From: Gautieria morchelliformis
Lineage: Eukaryota; Basidiomycota; Agaricomycetes; Gomphales; Gomphaceae
Assembly: GCA_015179125.1 (NCBI GenBank)
Contig: WHVA01000270.1
Span: 85,023-149,022 of the forward strand
DNA: 64,000 bases
Direction of reading: 5' to 3'
A program made the translations under genes and the position numbers. Below are positions 36,809 through 48,054 of the stretch, one piece after another. Numbering within the stretch: position 1 is the stretch's first letter; each line of letters begins with the position of its first letter. The notes below the pieces were generated by a model, which saw only the letters and a program-made list of their open reading frames with translations, made no database searches and was not told the DNA's origin.

Positions 36809-37692
36809 TAACCCAGTTTCCTCTGTAAGGCACGAAGGATATTGCTTGGTGTAACTGGATTTTTGATGAATACTCATCGATATCACCGGCACTGCGGCAA
36901 CAATCTTACCAATCGGGTTGCTGTTGAGCACATCGTAGTAGCAAGGGACTGGTAATAGTGAGGGCATGCATACTTTCTTACAGCGCAGAATAAAGTTTGC
37001 AAGACAATTAGCGCCGTTCTTGATTCATAAGTAGACGTATGCATTCAACGTAACGTCGGAGTTTGATGCGCAACCGGAGGCGCGAAAACTGATGCGGGCT
37101 ACTCGTCAAAGGCTAATATCAACGGCACGCCCAACTGTCCAAGTTAACTGGATTAGGGCTTAGTCTGCCCTTGGCACTGTATGTGCCCCGCTGGATCGTC
37201 CCCATGATTTTATCCATTGTAACGCAATCATTACGGCGAAAACGGCGAAATGGACGCGAAGCACCGGAGCGAACAACTTAAACTTCTATTTAACGAAGAT
37301 TGGTCTCGAAGCATGACAAGATCTAGACGTGAGTCCAAATTTAGCGTGGTCAAGACATGCTGTCATCGACACGTGACCCCAGACTGGTATGGCCCCATGG
37401 CCCCATGGCACCTATTAGGGTCCAGGGTGAGCCTTTCAACTTCTCATAATACCGGGTACACTGACGGATCCGCCCAAGAAGTGGGCACTATACAGTTTTT
37501 TTGGCGCGACTGTATAATATCAAGGTGTCTCGCTCCAAATTTGATCATCTGCATCCGGGACACCGTGGGAGGCATAATCGAGATCTGCCCAAGATTTCCC
37601 GTGCCGCTGGCGTGTAAATGCCAGGTCTCGTCCCCTCCTCATCCTGCTGGACGACTTCTTAAGAGGCAGAAAGCTTGGGACTCCAAGCTATT
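36809..37692. other. Intergenic region
   Basis: No gene is supported. A 158-codon frame (37250-37726) overlaps the start of the next gene in another frame and has no domain. Confidence 0.45.
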
Positions 37693-39395
37693 ATGCCCTG
37701 TCTTGCCAAGAGTCGATGGCCTTTAGCCATAATCATTGGTTTATCGCTCCCACGGTGGACAATCGCCCAAAGTATAACGAGCAATCAACTACAGCAAGTT
37801 GTAGCGCGTTTAGCGGAGGGTGCAACGCACAGGTCAGCATGGCGTCTTCGTGTATGCAACGAGTAACATAACCCCGTCAATTCCTTATTAGCTGGGAACT
37901 CGGCACCCGCGCACAGGCCCTCCTAGAATTAAACTCCCCATTCTATTCTGTCTTTTCTAATACAACCCTTCCACCTCCGACGTCTGCTCCCTCGTCTTCA
38001 ATTCCTGCTAATCTAACGGACGTTATAACTATTGCTCGTAATACCGTCTCTCAACTAAATGGCAGCACTACCACACCACGGCCGCTTGTTGCCAACGATG
38101 GTGCTGCAGGTGACCCTGCTAGCATTGGTGTCGCCGTGCTTCTTGCCAATTGGACGAACGCACCCCCGCCAGTTCCGCCTGTAATGAACGTGACGGGTAC
38201 CAACGCAACCACGACAACTTCGGCGAGTCCAACGACATCGACTACCAACACAACCAACACAACGACTTCGGCGAGTCCAACATCGACTAGTGTAACAAAT
38301 TCAAGCAGCACTACGCACAATTTGACCGTGCCAAGTTATGCTGAAGCCGCCACAAGCCAGTTAGAGTTCCTGTTAACAACTGTCCCAAGGACGAGTGATG
38401 GAGCTATTAGTCACCGGGTGTCGCAAGTGCAGCTGTGGTATGTTACGGGAATGTGTGTAGTTGACTTTTTATTCTAACTGCATCCCAAGGAGCGACTTCA
38501 TATACATGGCCCCTCCCTTTCTCGCCTACTATGGTGTCATAACTCAAAACCAGAGTCTGGTGACGGAGTCCTACAACCAAATTAAGCTGTACCGTAGTTA
38601 TTTACGCGACCCAAACGCACACAACCTTTGGATGCACATCGTGATGGGCGCAGGAAACGACAGCGGACATTGGTCGACAGGTTAGGCCTATATTTTTCCT
38701 TGTCTACCTGGCAGTCGATGAATGTTCCATAGGTAACGGCTGGGCAGCGTCTGGAATGCTTCGAGTTCTTGCTACCATCAAGAATTCCAATTTCGCACAT
38801 CAATTGCAATCTGAGCAAACCGATATAACAAATTGGGTCGTCGAAATTCTGGACGGAATGTACAGCCAGAATGTGCGTTTAAGCCACGCTTTTGAGTGCA
38901 GTGGCACAGGTTGAATTCGCCTCTACCATTATATAGACTACGAATAACATCTTCCACAACTACGCCGACAACACCAGTACTTTTAGCGACTGCTCCGGCA
39001 CTGCACTTATAGCGGCCGCCACTTATCGCCTCGCAGTCCTTACACACACCTTGCATAACATTCCCAATGCTGAAAAAAGCCGGAAATCCCTCAGCGACGG
39101 CTCTCACGTGAGTATAATCTATGGCCGTCTCGTTCTCTCGCTTCGGTTAACGCCTCGTTCCCATACACACGGACAGTTTGACCCTAACGGCTGGCTCACC
39201 CCAGTTGTGAACCCTGAAGACTGGTCGTCGAGCGGTTCCGAGTCTCCGGAGGGGCAGGCGTTCGTCGTGGAGATGCAATCCGCGTGGCAAGACTGGGTTG
39301 CTGCCGGATCACCCGGAGCCAACTCTGCCAAAATGGTCGCGGCCGCCTGGCCTGCAGTCATAGCGTGTGTTATTTTCGTGATTTCAGTGATCTAG
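37693..39395 (+). CDS. GPI-anchored six-hairpin glycosidase-like protein
   Basis: Exons 37693-37832, 37892-38437, 38490-38680, 38733-38872, 38937-39107 and 39177-39395 give 468 aa in frame. An N-terminal signal peptide runs to about residue 26 (IIIGLSLPRWTIAQ). It is followed by SWELGTRAQALLEL, a Thr/Ser/Asn-rich N-glycosylation-dense stretch (about 155-200), YMAPPFLAYYGV, WSTGNGWAASGMLRVLATI, IFHNYADN and a C-terminal hydrophobic tail (AAAWPAVIACVIFVISVI) that fits a GPI attachment signal. The pattern of (alpha/alpha)6 helices and GNGWAASGM is shared with the six-hairpin glycosidases (GH88/GH105-like, unsaturated uronyl or rhamnogalacturonyl hydrolases). The assignment to a GH family and its activity are tentative. 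A wall or plasma-membrane location is inferred. An internal Thr-rich repeat TTTSASPTxST occurs twice. Confidence 0.8.
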
Positions 39396-40056
39396 GGAGC
39401 TCCTCGCTGGATATGGACATTTCCTGGATTAATTATGGACATGGACGTCATGCACCCTCTTGCATCCTTGTTTTCACGCGTTCACATGCAGGTTTGCTCG
39501 TTTAACAGGTACTATATTGTCTAGCTAGGACTAATTTTATTAATACCAATTGCACTATGTACGTCCCGAGACGAACATAAATACACGGCTTGAAGTATAC
39601 GTTAATACGTATAATTTCAGCAAACAGTCATTATTTAACTGGTACTCTCTGCTACTTTACTGTTGTAAGCACTGCACCATGGGACACTGTATATGATGCC
39701 TTAGGGCCTGCAGTGCGTGGTTGGCAGTGCGTCGTGTCAGCTAATTTGATAATATATAGTATGGTTGCAAAATTCCGCTGCATCTCATAAGAACTAGCAC
39801 ATATATCTGAGCGTGAATGCAGCTGTAGCTACCCGGCAGGCCAACCGTTCCACTTCACGGAGTGTGCAGTGAGTCGCTGTTTTAGTGGATGCAACCGGTC
39901 ATGTAGGCTGGTCGCCCTAGTTGCTTTTGCAGTGCTGCGAGCTTCTTAGGAAGTGTCCCACGCGCTATGATCAATGAACAGAAATTAGGTTGGATCCTAC
40001 AACTCCTGGATTTGAAAGACATACCAGAACGGATAACTCAAAACCCATCCAACGTC
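39396..40056. other. Intergenic region between convergent genes
   Basis: Convergent 3' space between the glycosidase-like gene and minus-strand MAD1. No feature is supported. Confidence 0.5.
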
Positions 40057-42381
40057 CTAAGCAGACACCTTCCACGCCTGAGCCTGGCCCCTCTTGGTTT
40101 TATCATAACATTCTAAAGTCACAGTAGCCATTAATCCTGGTATACACATGCGTTGTTTAACCCAATAGTCGACCGTGCGTGCAAGATCCGGGAGACTGGA
40201 ATCGCCGGCGCCAACAAGTTGCATTTTCGTGCCGTCGTCGTCATCCTCCTTCTTACCAGTTGGCTGGAACACGAATGAAGTGCGAAGGTCGTACTGCGAG
40301 GTAACTTTGACCTGTCCATTCGAGAAAAAATGTACTTTGAAGCCAAGTATTGAAGACATGGCTTCCCGAAATTCTTGTGCCTTGCTGCTGAAGACCTATG
40401 GAGAGTAAATATTATTACACTAATGAAGAATAGAAGACAGGAACGTATCATACCTGCTGCAGTCGTAATAACCGCTTATCTTTTTGTTTCACCATCTCTT
40501 CCAAATCACACTTCTCCTTGTGCTCTTTCTCCCAACTTTCCCTAGGTACCAGATGTTCGCCGGTTGAACGGCCAACATTGCCATTAGCCTCAAGTTCGTG
40601 TAACCGCTTAAGAAGAGCCCCGTTTTCGCTCTTGAGGCGATCAATTACCTCCTGCCGCAGATCCGTCCAATTTTGGACAGGATTGTCCCGCATGGACAAG
40701 ACGCGAACGTTTGGGGGTACATGCGCGCCGGAAGCAATGTCCCCACGAAGCTCGAACAGGGTTTGTTCCAACTCCTCAATTTTGTCTAATGACTTCATGC
40801 CTTCCTCCCGCGTTCCAGCGATCTCTGAAACATTAACCCGAGGATGAGTGATGGTGGTGCGTCTTGGGCGCAAAGCACTCACCATGTTCCAAAGCCTTCC
40901 GGCGTGCCTGCTCTTCTTCCAATGACCGCGTCAACTCGGCCCAACTCGACCCCTGTCTCATTCCTCCGCCAAGAGCAACAATTTCTTCCTCCAGTTGATC
41001 ATTGTCCCGTTTCAGACTCTCGACCACTTCCTCCAGGTTCTGAATCTGCCTTAGCCTAGCCTGATCTTGGTCAGAACGAGCAGGCACCTCGGCGTTAAAG
41101 CTGGCGACAAGAGCCTTCAAGAAGCCGACCTCCCTTTCTGCCAGTTCTAGCCTTCTGTCCCTCCTCGTTCGATGATGCAGTAGTCCTTTGATGTCACTTT
41201 CCAGCCGTGTCACATGCTCCCCGGCCTCTGCGCTTCTCTTAACTGCATCATCAAGCTCTAACTCCCGTCGACGCAGCGTTGTCATAACCGCACCATGTTC
41301 CTCTTGGAGCAGAGCGTTTTTCAAACGCAAATCCGCTAGGTCTTGGCTGACGCCCATGGACGGAGCCGTACGCGCGTTATCTCCCTGCTGCATCTGCTGG
41401 GCCCACTGCTCTCGCTCCAGCCTTCCAGCCTCAAGTTCCGCTTCAAGTCTAGCCACCATTTCTCTCAACTCCTCGGCAACACGCGCCTTACGCTCCAAGT
41501 CGCGCTTCTCCTCTTTTAGCACTTCCACGTTCGTGTGCCTTTCCTTTAGTAGCGCCAATTCTCCAGTTAGCTGAGTGTTCGTTGATTCAAGAGTGCGCAT
41601 GTGCGCAACCTGGCGGTGAAGCTCCTCTCTGACGACCCGCCAGTTTTCGTCATCCGCAAGCCTTCGACCAGTGTCATCCTTCTCGAGTGCCAGTGTCTCT
41701 AACTGCGCACGCAGAACCTGCGCATTACGTTCATGTTCGTCTACCAACTGCTTTGTAGATGTAAGCTCCTCCTCAAACACTGCAGCCTGACGAGTGAGTT
41801 CGAGGACATGTGACTTCTGAGAATTAATAGTCTGCGATGTTGTCCGTTGTAGAGTGGAATGGGCATCTTGGAGCTCAGCGAGTTCATCACGTAAAGTAGA
41901 AAGTTCACCACGAAGGCTGCGGATGGTAGATGCCGTCTGACGCTATGTACTGCCATAAGCTGGGAAAATTTGGATTTACGAAGAGTCTACTTGCCTTTTC
42001 CTCCTCTCTGTCCCTTCGCTCTTGTTCCTTCTCTTCCCTCTCATCCTTCTCTCTGTCTGCCAGCCATCTACGGTCGCTCTCAAGCTTGGCCACTAGACGC
42101 TCCTTTTGCGTCAGACGAATTTCCACTTCCTTCTTCTCGGACTCGGAAGCAAGCAGGCGTCTTTCCAAAGAAGCCATTTCCATTTGGGATGAGAAAGCTT
42201 GAGCTTTCTGTTTAATCCTGGCGGATGACTCTGTGTGGACCGCATCAGCGCGAGACGAGTCTCTATTCGAAAATATAGCATTGCCTAAGTCTGGCAGCTG
42301 TGCAGATGCGGCATCACGTTTTGAACGAAAAGATGCCGCAATTCTGTTGGTTGGAGAGCTGAAAGGGTCCCCCGAGTTCAT
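40057..42381 (-). CDS. MAD1: Spindle assembly checkpoint protein MAD1
   Basis: Four exons on the minus strand, 42381-41995, 41942-40883, 40824-40454 and 40395-40057, give 718 aa in frame. Most of the protein is a continuous coiled coil. The diagnostic C-terminal domain is FREAMSSILGFKVHFFSNGQ then VKVTSQYDLRTSFVF, which matches the Mad1 RWD-like end. The upstream RVLSMRDNPVQNW corresponds to the conserved RVLxxxxNP segment of the Mad2-interaction region. MAD1 recruits Mad2 to unattached kinetochores. Intron 1 (41943-41994) has a GC donor (AAG|GCAAGT) and a normal AG acceptor; the three other splice junctions are GT-AG. The protein is full length for a fungal Mad1 and shows no break. Confidence 0.92.
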
Positions 42382-42618
42382 CGTCAGTTTTAGTTTGTGT
42401 CACGGTGTGACTGTGACGTAGCTCACAGTACGGAGTTAGTTCTACTAGAGGCCGGTGTTGCCGGCAGCCCCTTGTCGATGCCATTAAAAGAGTACTAGGA
42501 TTAAGAAAAAAAAAACAGTTATCATTTGTCACAGCTGGCAATAACCAGCACATAGAAGTGAGCAGAACATCCCTTCCATTCTCAGGCCTAATTCACATGA
42601 CCGGTACCAGTCGTCTTC

Positions 42619-44220
42619 ATGTTGGCTGCCGCAACCTCGCTGTTCGCCCGCACGAACATCTCTCAATGTTACGTTATCTCGTCCCCCGGCGCAACACCCT
42701 CATCTTCTGCACTTCCAGCAGCAAATTTTACGCCTGTCTTCAATGTGGGACCTTGGAAAGTTCAATTTGCCATGCACAAGACCACAAACAAGCGTGTTTC
42801 AGTCTGTAGTTTCGATAAGCGTTCCCCAGAACTTGAGAGATGTGGACCAAGTGCGCGAGAGCGGGTATTAGATGTCTCGAAGGTTGAAGTGCGTGTTATG
42901 TTGAGCTTCTTTGAGGTGATCTTTCCGGCGGTGAGATCTCCTGAAAGAAACTACAACAATTATAAAACTTGGATTCGCATTAATGTTGTCATTTAAAGGC
43001 CGGAGCCCTTGGTCGGCTGCGACACCCCTCTATCTTAGGTTCAATCTCTTCGTGATTCCGTTCGCGAACCTCGTTGAAATGTTTACATCCTGCAGAAATG
43101 GTGGAGCCCCTGGAAGAAACCCGTTCGGAACTAACCTTTGCAACAGAACCGCTGTTATCTTCCCTCTCCCAATCAATACCTTCAGCGTCACGTTCGCCTT
43201 CTATTGAATTGGATGAAGTTGAGGTGCGTCCTCGATCGCAGACGCGTTTATCGCCTCATCATTCGTCCCTGCAGATTCAGAAAGGCATCCTACAGCTCTG
43301 CAAAGGCCTTGACTTTTTGCACACATCGGCGCGCCTCATTCACTCCAATATCTCGCCATCAATGCTAATGTACGACACCTGCATTATATGATGTTTTGTA
43401 CATCCGTCATGAGTTATTTTTAGGGCGATTGGAAGATTTCAGGTCTAGGACTTACCATAGCCTTAACTACACCCGACGGATCAACAACTCGCTGGGAGTT
43501 TCCAACGTATGATTCACGTCTAACACCTCATGTTCAGCGTTCTTTTGATTACATGGGCACGTCATCCTACGCGACCATCGCCATATCTTCCTAATTCCCT
43601 CACTTTCAAAGCTCCCGAGTATGCTTTAGACGAGCAACTAACGACAGCATCCGACATGTACGCTCTCGGCTGCTTGATCTATGCAGTTCATTGCAAGGGA
43701 AAGCCCCCGTTCTCAAACCACGGTAGCGTCAGTGGTTTGCGAGATAATGCTGGCAAGCCAGCCACTGGTACTGAACATCTGGATGCAGATCTTCGAGGTC
43801 AGCAGCACGGCACTTTATACCCCTTCATCGCCTACGGCGCTGATGCCTAGGGTCCCTTTAGCCCTTCTCTCTTCACTTATCACACGACAGCCTCAAGGTC
43901 GTCCCAGCCCCACCACATTACCAACATATCCGTTTTTCTCCTCTCTGCCAGTCTCCACCCTCAGCTTTTTGGATCGATCTACTTTTGCGTCCAAGACTCG
44001 AGAAGAAAAAATAGCTTTCATGAAGGGCCTTTCTGGTGTACTCCCAAGATTTTCGGATGGGCTCCGTACTCGAAAGATATTACCATCACTCCTGGAAGAA
44101 GTGACCTTACCCTCCTCGTTTCCGTTATGTGGATTCTGACGACAATAGCAGATGAAGGACACGCATCTCCTGCCCTCTATCCTGCCCAACCCGTCACAGC
44201 GGACAAGGCGTCCTCTATGA
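42619..44220 (+). pseudogene. SCY1-like pseudokinase gene, 3'-truncated
   Basis: Exons (42619-42888, 42999-43038, 43096-43223, 43275-43369, 43424-43556, 43612 onward) encode a SCYL-type protein: FNVGPWKVQFAMHKTTNKRV, ALGRLRHPSIL then EMVEPLEETRSELTFATEPL, GILQLCKGLDFLHTSARLIH, GDWKISGLGLTIALT, APEYALDEQLTTASDMYALG and LLSSLITRQPQGRP. The start of the HEAT region follows (KDTHLLPSILPN). Catalytic motifs are replaced (HSN for HRD, GDW for DFG), as is normal for this membrane-traffic pseudokinase family. Two defects are seen. No GT or GC donor keeps frame at 43369/43424, so at least one base is missing or extra. The HEAT region also stops at 44220, with the remaining several hundred residues absent. 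The intron at 43557-43611 has a GC donor. Repeats begin right after. A sequencing error could explain the frame break but not the truncation. Confidence 0.75.
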
Positions 44221-44445
44221 CACTTCCATCTGCAAAAAGATGTTTGCGGCGTGATTCTGTTCGTATACGTTCAGTTAAAATGACGCGCAATCTATCACCT
44301 ATTTACCTTCACCATGCATGGTTTTTCTGTATTTTCAGAGATAAGAAACCAATGTTACGCTGTCTGACATTTGTCATCTCCCCGCCCCTCTTTCTCTGTT
44401 TTGACACCCTGCCACGTAATCGTTGACGAAACTGGTAAAATACGA

Positions 44446-44853
44446 GAAGCTATACAGAACGATCCAACAGCGATTCACAAAGACTACAAAACACCTTCTA
44501 CTATACGGACTTCCGGTAACGTCCTTCTTACCAGAGAAAAGCTGTTCACGCAGGGCCTCATCACCTTCCCTATATTCCCAAATCAACGTAGCCTGCTATG
44601 CAACCCACAGCGAATCGGCAATCCTGCGAATAATCCCTTAACATTCCCCCCCGAAAGATACCCCCCCCCCCCCACCTGATTTCATCTAACAGGAGGGTGC
44701 CGTCGAACGACGGCTTCCTCTACTTCTACCGTTCGACGTTGGACTGTACGAACAGAACAGCCACTACCGTCGAGTTACGGCAGGGTGCGAACTCGTACAG
44801 TCTGGTGTTTTGTAGTCTTTCTGAATCGCTGTTGGATCGTTCTGTATAGCTTC
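44446..44853. repeat. 50-base inverted repeat pair
   Basis: The arm at 44446-44495 (GAAGCTATACAGAACGATCC start) is the reverse complement of 44804-44853 with one mismatch. The 308-base interior contains a second short palindrome (CCGTCGAACGACGG). This could be a MITE-like foldback, but no target-site duplication is obvious. Confidence 0.65.
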
Positions 44854-45355
44854 AGTCTAAGGTCGAATGGTAGAAGCAGTAGTACCCAGGAGCCGTCGCA
44901 CGACGACACCTAGGAAATTCTCGGATTTTCGAGCCTCCAGAAAGCACGGTTGGCAGAAAGCACTGCTATACATGATGCTGTGGGTCGACAGTGTTGGGAC
45001 GGTTCAGACGTAGTAAGAAAGACTTCGTGCTAACCTAAGGTCTTGTTCTGTAAGAGTTATTCACTTCGCATCGTTTACGGATATGGCTCGACCAGGGCGG
45101 GTTGTTAATATTGATTTAAGCGTGAGACGACGGTGAGAGGTCTACGACGGCACTGGAGACATGCCAAGTACGGTTAGCAGAGTCAGTAATAAGAACGTCA
45201 GTCATGACATACGGCAGAACGACCGAAATCAGACAAAGATAAGATAGAACCCTAAAACGGATTCCAACGTTGACAAATGCGCTTACTATTTCGCCAATAT
45301 TTACCAGATCCGGGTACCTGAACATTACGAAATACTTCAATATTACTTAGAACGG

Positions 45356-45401
45356 TATATAAAACCCCCACACATAACATCAAATACAAAGAACCGCGAT
45401 G
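45356..45401 (+). promoter_or_regulatory. TATA-like box and ATG leading into the satellite
   Basis: TATATAAAA (45356-45364) lies 35 bases before an ATG at 45399. The frame reads MSDLYLPGLRAL, then continues through the whole satellite array to 45869. All three forward frames of the array are open, so this may be chance. Confidence 0.3.
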
Positions 45402-45431
45402 TCGGATCTATATCTCCCGGGGTTAAGAGCC

Positions 45432-45851
45432 CTTGTCTATCGACAAGGGAACTTGTCTATCGACAAGGGAACTTGTCTATCGACAAGGGAACTTGTCTAT
45501 CGACAAGGGAACTTGTCTATCGACAAGGGAACTTGTCTATCGACAAGGGAACTTGTCTATCGACAAGGGAACTTGTCTATCGACAAGGGAACTTGTCTAT
45601 CGACAAGGGAACTTGTCTATCGACAAGGGAACTTGTCTATCGACAAGGGAACTTGTCTATCGACAAGGGAACTTGTCTATCGACAAGGGAACTTGTCTAT
45701 CGACAAGGGAACTTGTCTATCGACAAGGGAACTTGTCTATCGACAAGGGAACTTGTCTATCGACAAGGGAACTTGTCTATCGACAAGGGAACTTGTCTAT
45801 CGACAAGGGAACTTGTCTATCGACAAGGGAACTTGTCTATCGACAAGGGAA
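45432..45851 (+). repeat. 21-copy perfect tandem array of a 20-base hairpin unit
   Basis: Twenty-one copies of CTTGTCTATCGACAAGGGAA show no visible variation. In each unit CTTGTC pairs with GACAAG across a TATC loop, so 16 of 20 bases form a hairpin. Because 20 is not a multiple of three and no stop is created, all three forward frames are open through the array. It directly abuts the outer end of the left arm of the giant inverted repeat. No spacers separate the units, so it is not a CRISPR array. Confidence 0.98.
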
Positions 45852-46061
45852 CACCACCGCCGTTGGTAAATGTTTTTGAAATGTTTCTCTGACGATGTTG
45901 AGGCACAGTCGCCTATGCCTCAGGGAGATCGCGTGGTTATGTCTAGGAAATAAACCTCCGCGAATCGTTTTAGGCTTAAAAAACCTTGAATGTTTGGGCA
46001 AGGTTTGGCAGATACCTCTGTAAATCTCAGTAACTCTCCTCAATAAGAGCTTTGCCACCAA
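45852..46061 (-). pseudogene. Arm-terminal ORF, left copy
   Basis: About 70 codons in the outer end of the left arm (starts MVAKLLLRRVTEIYRG), mirrored at 58436-58648. On the right it lies just before a mariner-type transposase and may be its degenerate upstream exon. Here the sequence is cut by the satellite array. No domain is recognisable. Confidence 0.4.
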
Positions 46062-46334
46062 TGTCTCTGTGGCCTCATGTCAACGTTATGACCAGCTCAA
46101 ACATCGGCATTCATATTCCATTGGAATAGCTTCCTGTAACTGCTCGCAAACCTCAATTAGAGCTTGGGCACCAATGTATCTGTGACCTCACATTTAGCTA
46201 CATCGGCTCGTATATTCCATCGCCATAGCTTTGTGCATTACCTTATATATATAGCCAATAGGCATCTATCAAAGCATTGTTGACGCTAATTACAATGTCC
46301 GTGCCCTCAAATACTTTTCCATTGATCGCACCCA

Positions 46335-47791
46335 CTAAGCTCGCCCTTTCCTTCCCACTTTTTCCGTGCCTGCCTTTCCGGCATGGTGGTCGCAAACGAT
46401 CTGCCATTTCTCGAGGTCCTTAGTCAGGGTGACAGGGCACATGGCAAGCTCAGTGTGTGAGCGCGGGAAATCTCCTGGTCAAGGTGGTAGTTTATCTTCA
46501 TGGCCCTGCTGGCAAGGTAAGCTACATACAGTGGAATGTGGGAAGAACAGACAAACTCTTGGAATCTTTCGGTAGTGGGGTTCCATTCTTCCCACTCCTG
46601 AAGCCTCTTGTCCATGAGCTCCCAGGTATCTTTAGCATCGCCGGTTTCACGTATGACTGTACGCTGGTTACACCGAGTTAGAATATACACACGCATTAGG
46701 CTAGGACACTTACAATGAATGCCATGCGGAATGAATGCCATGCGAACTTGGGTGTAAGTTGTCATGGCAAGTCCAGTCATGCTCTTTTTGATCATGGCAT
46801 GACATAGGTCACTAATGTGCCTATGCTTACCGGTGGGCACAAGTGACTCCAAAACCTGTTGTTGCAGTGAGGAATGTGAGAATGGCAGTAAGGTTCATCG
46901 TACTTACATGTTTCTTGACCATATTACGGGCGGTGGTAGCCTCAGTGCTTATCTCCGTGATCACGGCTTGAATGCGATCTTCATGTTGGGCTGCAGGAAG
47001 GTCGTGAATGTTGAGCTCACGCATCGTATTCTGGGACAATGTAGGCATGTGAACATGGACAAATGGGGGTGGGAACACACGAGCACGGCCAGGGCAATGT
47101 TGCCTCTATAAGCGGTAAGCTTCGGTGAGAGGATTATGCAGTTGGTATATTTCTTGATGTTGGTCTGTCGCAAACAGTTAGTGTAATGGCAAAAGAACCA
47201 TATGAGAACAAAAATGCCTTGAGTCCTTTAGGGATGTGGTATTGCGCGTGACTCGTGTGGTCATCAGGGATGGCCTGCAGGATGGCATTGAGCAATATGA
47301 GCTCACATGCGAGTGGGTCACCCTCCGATGGCAATGAGGTGGGAGTTTTGTTTTATGGGGCAAGCACTCACCTGAGACTCAGCCCAACTATCCAGCAGGG
47401 CCGCACAATTTGGTGTATATTTTTTGCGGGACCTCAGGGCAGCAACGAGCTGCACAGCATTACCATGAGGTGCAACTGGAGGCGAGGGATCATCCTCGGG
47501 ATCAACGTCTGTATGGGGTCGTTTGGCACCGGCGGCACACGTCAACGTACAGGGCAGACTGTCCAAAGACAGATCAATCTGTGGAATGTAATATTCGGAC
47601 TGACTTTGCTGATGACTGTGGGGCTCACGGCACATTTGTTCAATGCGCTCCTCCATGCTCAAGCGGGTGATGGGCTGTGGCTGAGAGAAGATGGACATGT
47701 CGGATGATAGGGACCCATCAGAGCTGGGTTCATGCTGGTGGAAGGGGGAGCCCGATGGTGCACCAGCGCTATAGGAATCGCTGGGGGGCAT
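46335..47791 (-). pseudogene. Transposon accessory protein gene, left-arm copy
   Basis: The model starts MPPSDSYSAGAPSGSPF at 47791, with several short introns, and reads FSQPQPITRLSMEERIEQM, AKRPHTDVDPEDDPSPPV, DPLACELILLNAILQAI and RELNIHDLPAAQHEDRIQAV near its middle. It ends in TKDLEKWQIV-like sequence. At about 46478 one base is missing relative to the right copy (GAGATTTCC against GAGGATTTCC), which shifts the frame before the last 45 or so residues. The same gene is intact in the right arm at 56695-58137. Its function is not known; it accompanies the transposase-like gene in this element. Confidence 0.65.
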
Positions 47792-47822
47792 GCTCGCTGG
47801 TTCGTTATCGTGGAGGGTGGGC

Positions 47823-47924
47823 AAAGGGATATCAGCGGTGAAAGAGAGGCAACGCTTATAAATATCTGGAATGAAAGGGATATTAGCGGTGAAAGAGAGG
47901 CAACACTTATAAATATCTGGAATG
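47823..47924. repeat. Two 51-base promoter repeats, left arm
   Basis: Two tandem copies upstream of the accessory gene, mirror of 56562-56663. Each contains TATTTATAAG, which could act as a TATA element for the accessory gene. Confidence 0.7.
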
Positions 47925-48054
47925 AATCCACTGACAAAGTGGCACAATAGCGTAAAATTATTCTTATGTAAGTACATTCGAAAATTTCCAAAAATCGAAA
48001 AATGCCTGAAATGGATCATCGTTGGATACCCTCGGGTCACGGAGAGGAGCACAG

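Larger units (their letters stand above)
44221..45431. other. Repeat-flanking region after the truncated gene
   Basis: Contains a homopolymer C run (about 44661-44676) and an inverted repeat of 50 bases (44446-44495 and 44804-44853) separated by 308 bases. No protein family is recognised. A small fragment near 44225-44265 (LPSAKRCLRRD) may be the decayed continuation of the SCY1-like gene. Confidence 0.45.

Noticed and set aside
45432..45851. CRISPR array
   Set aside because: Units are directly contiguous with no spacers and this is a fungal genome.
45399..45892. Three overlapping repeat-protein genes in the satellite
   Set aside because: A 20-base unit without stops opens all three frames automatically. 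There is no independent coding evidence.
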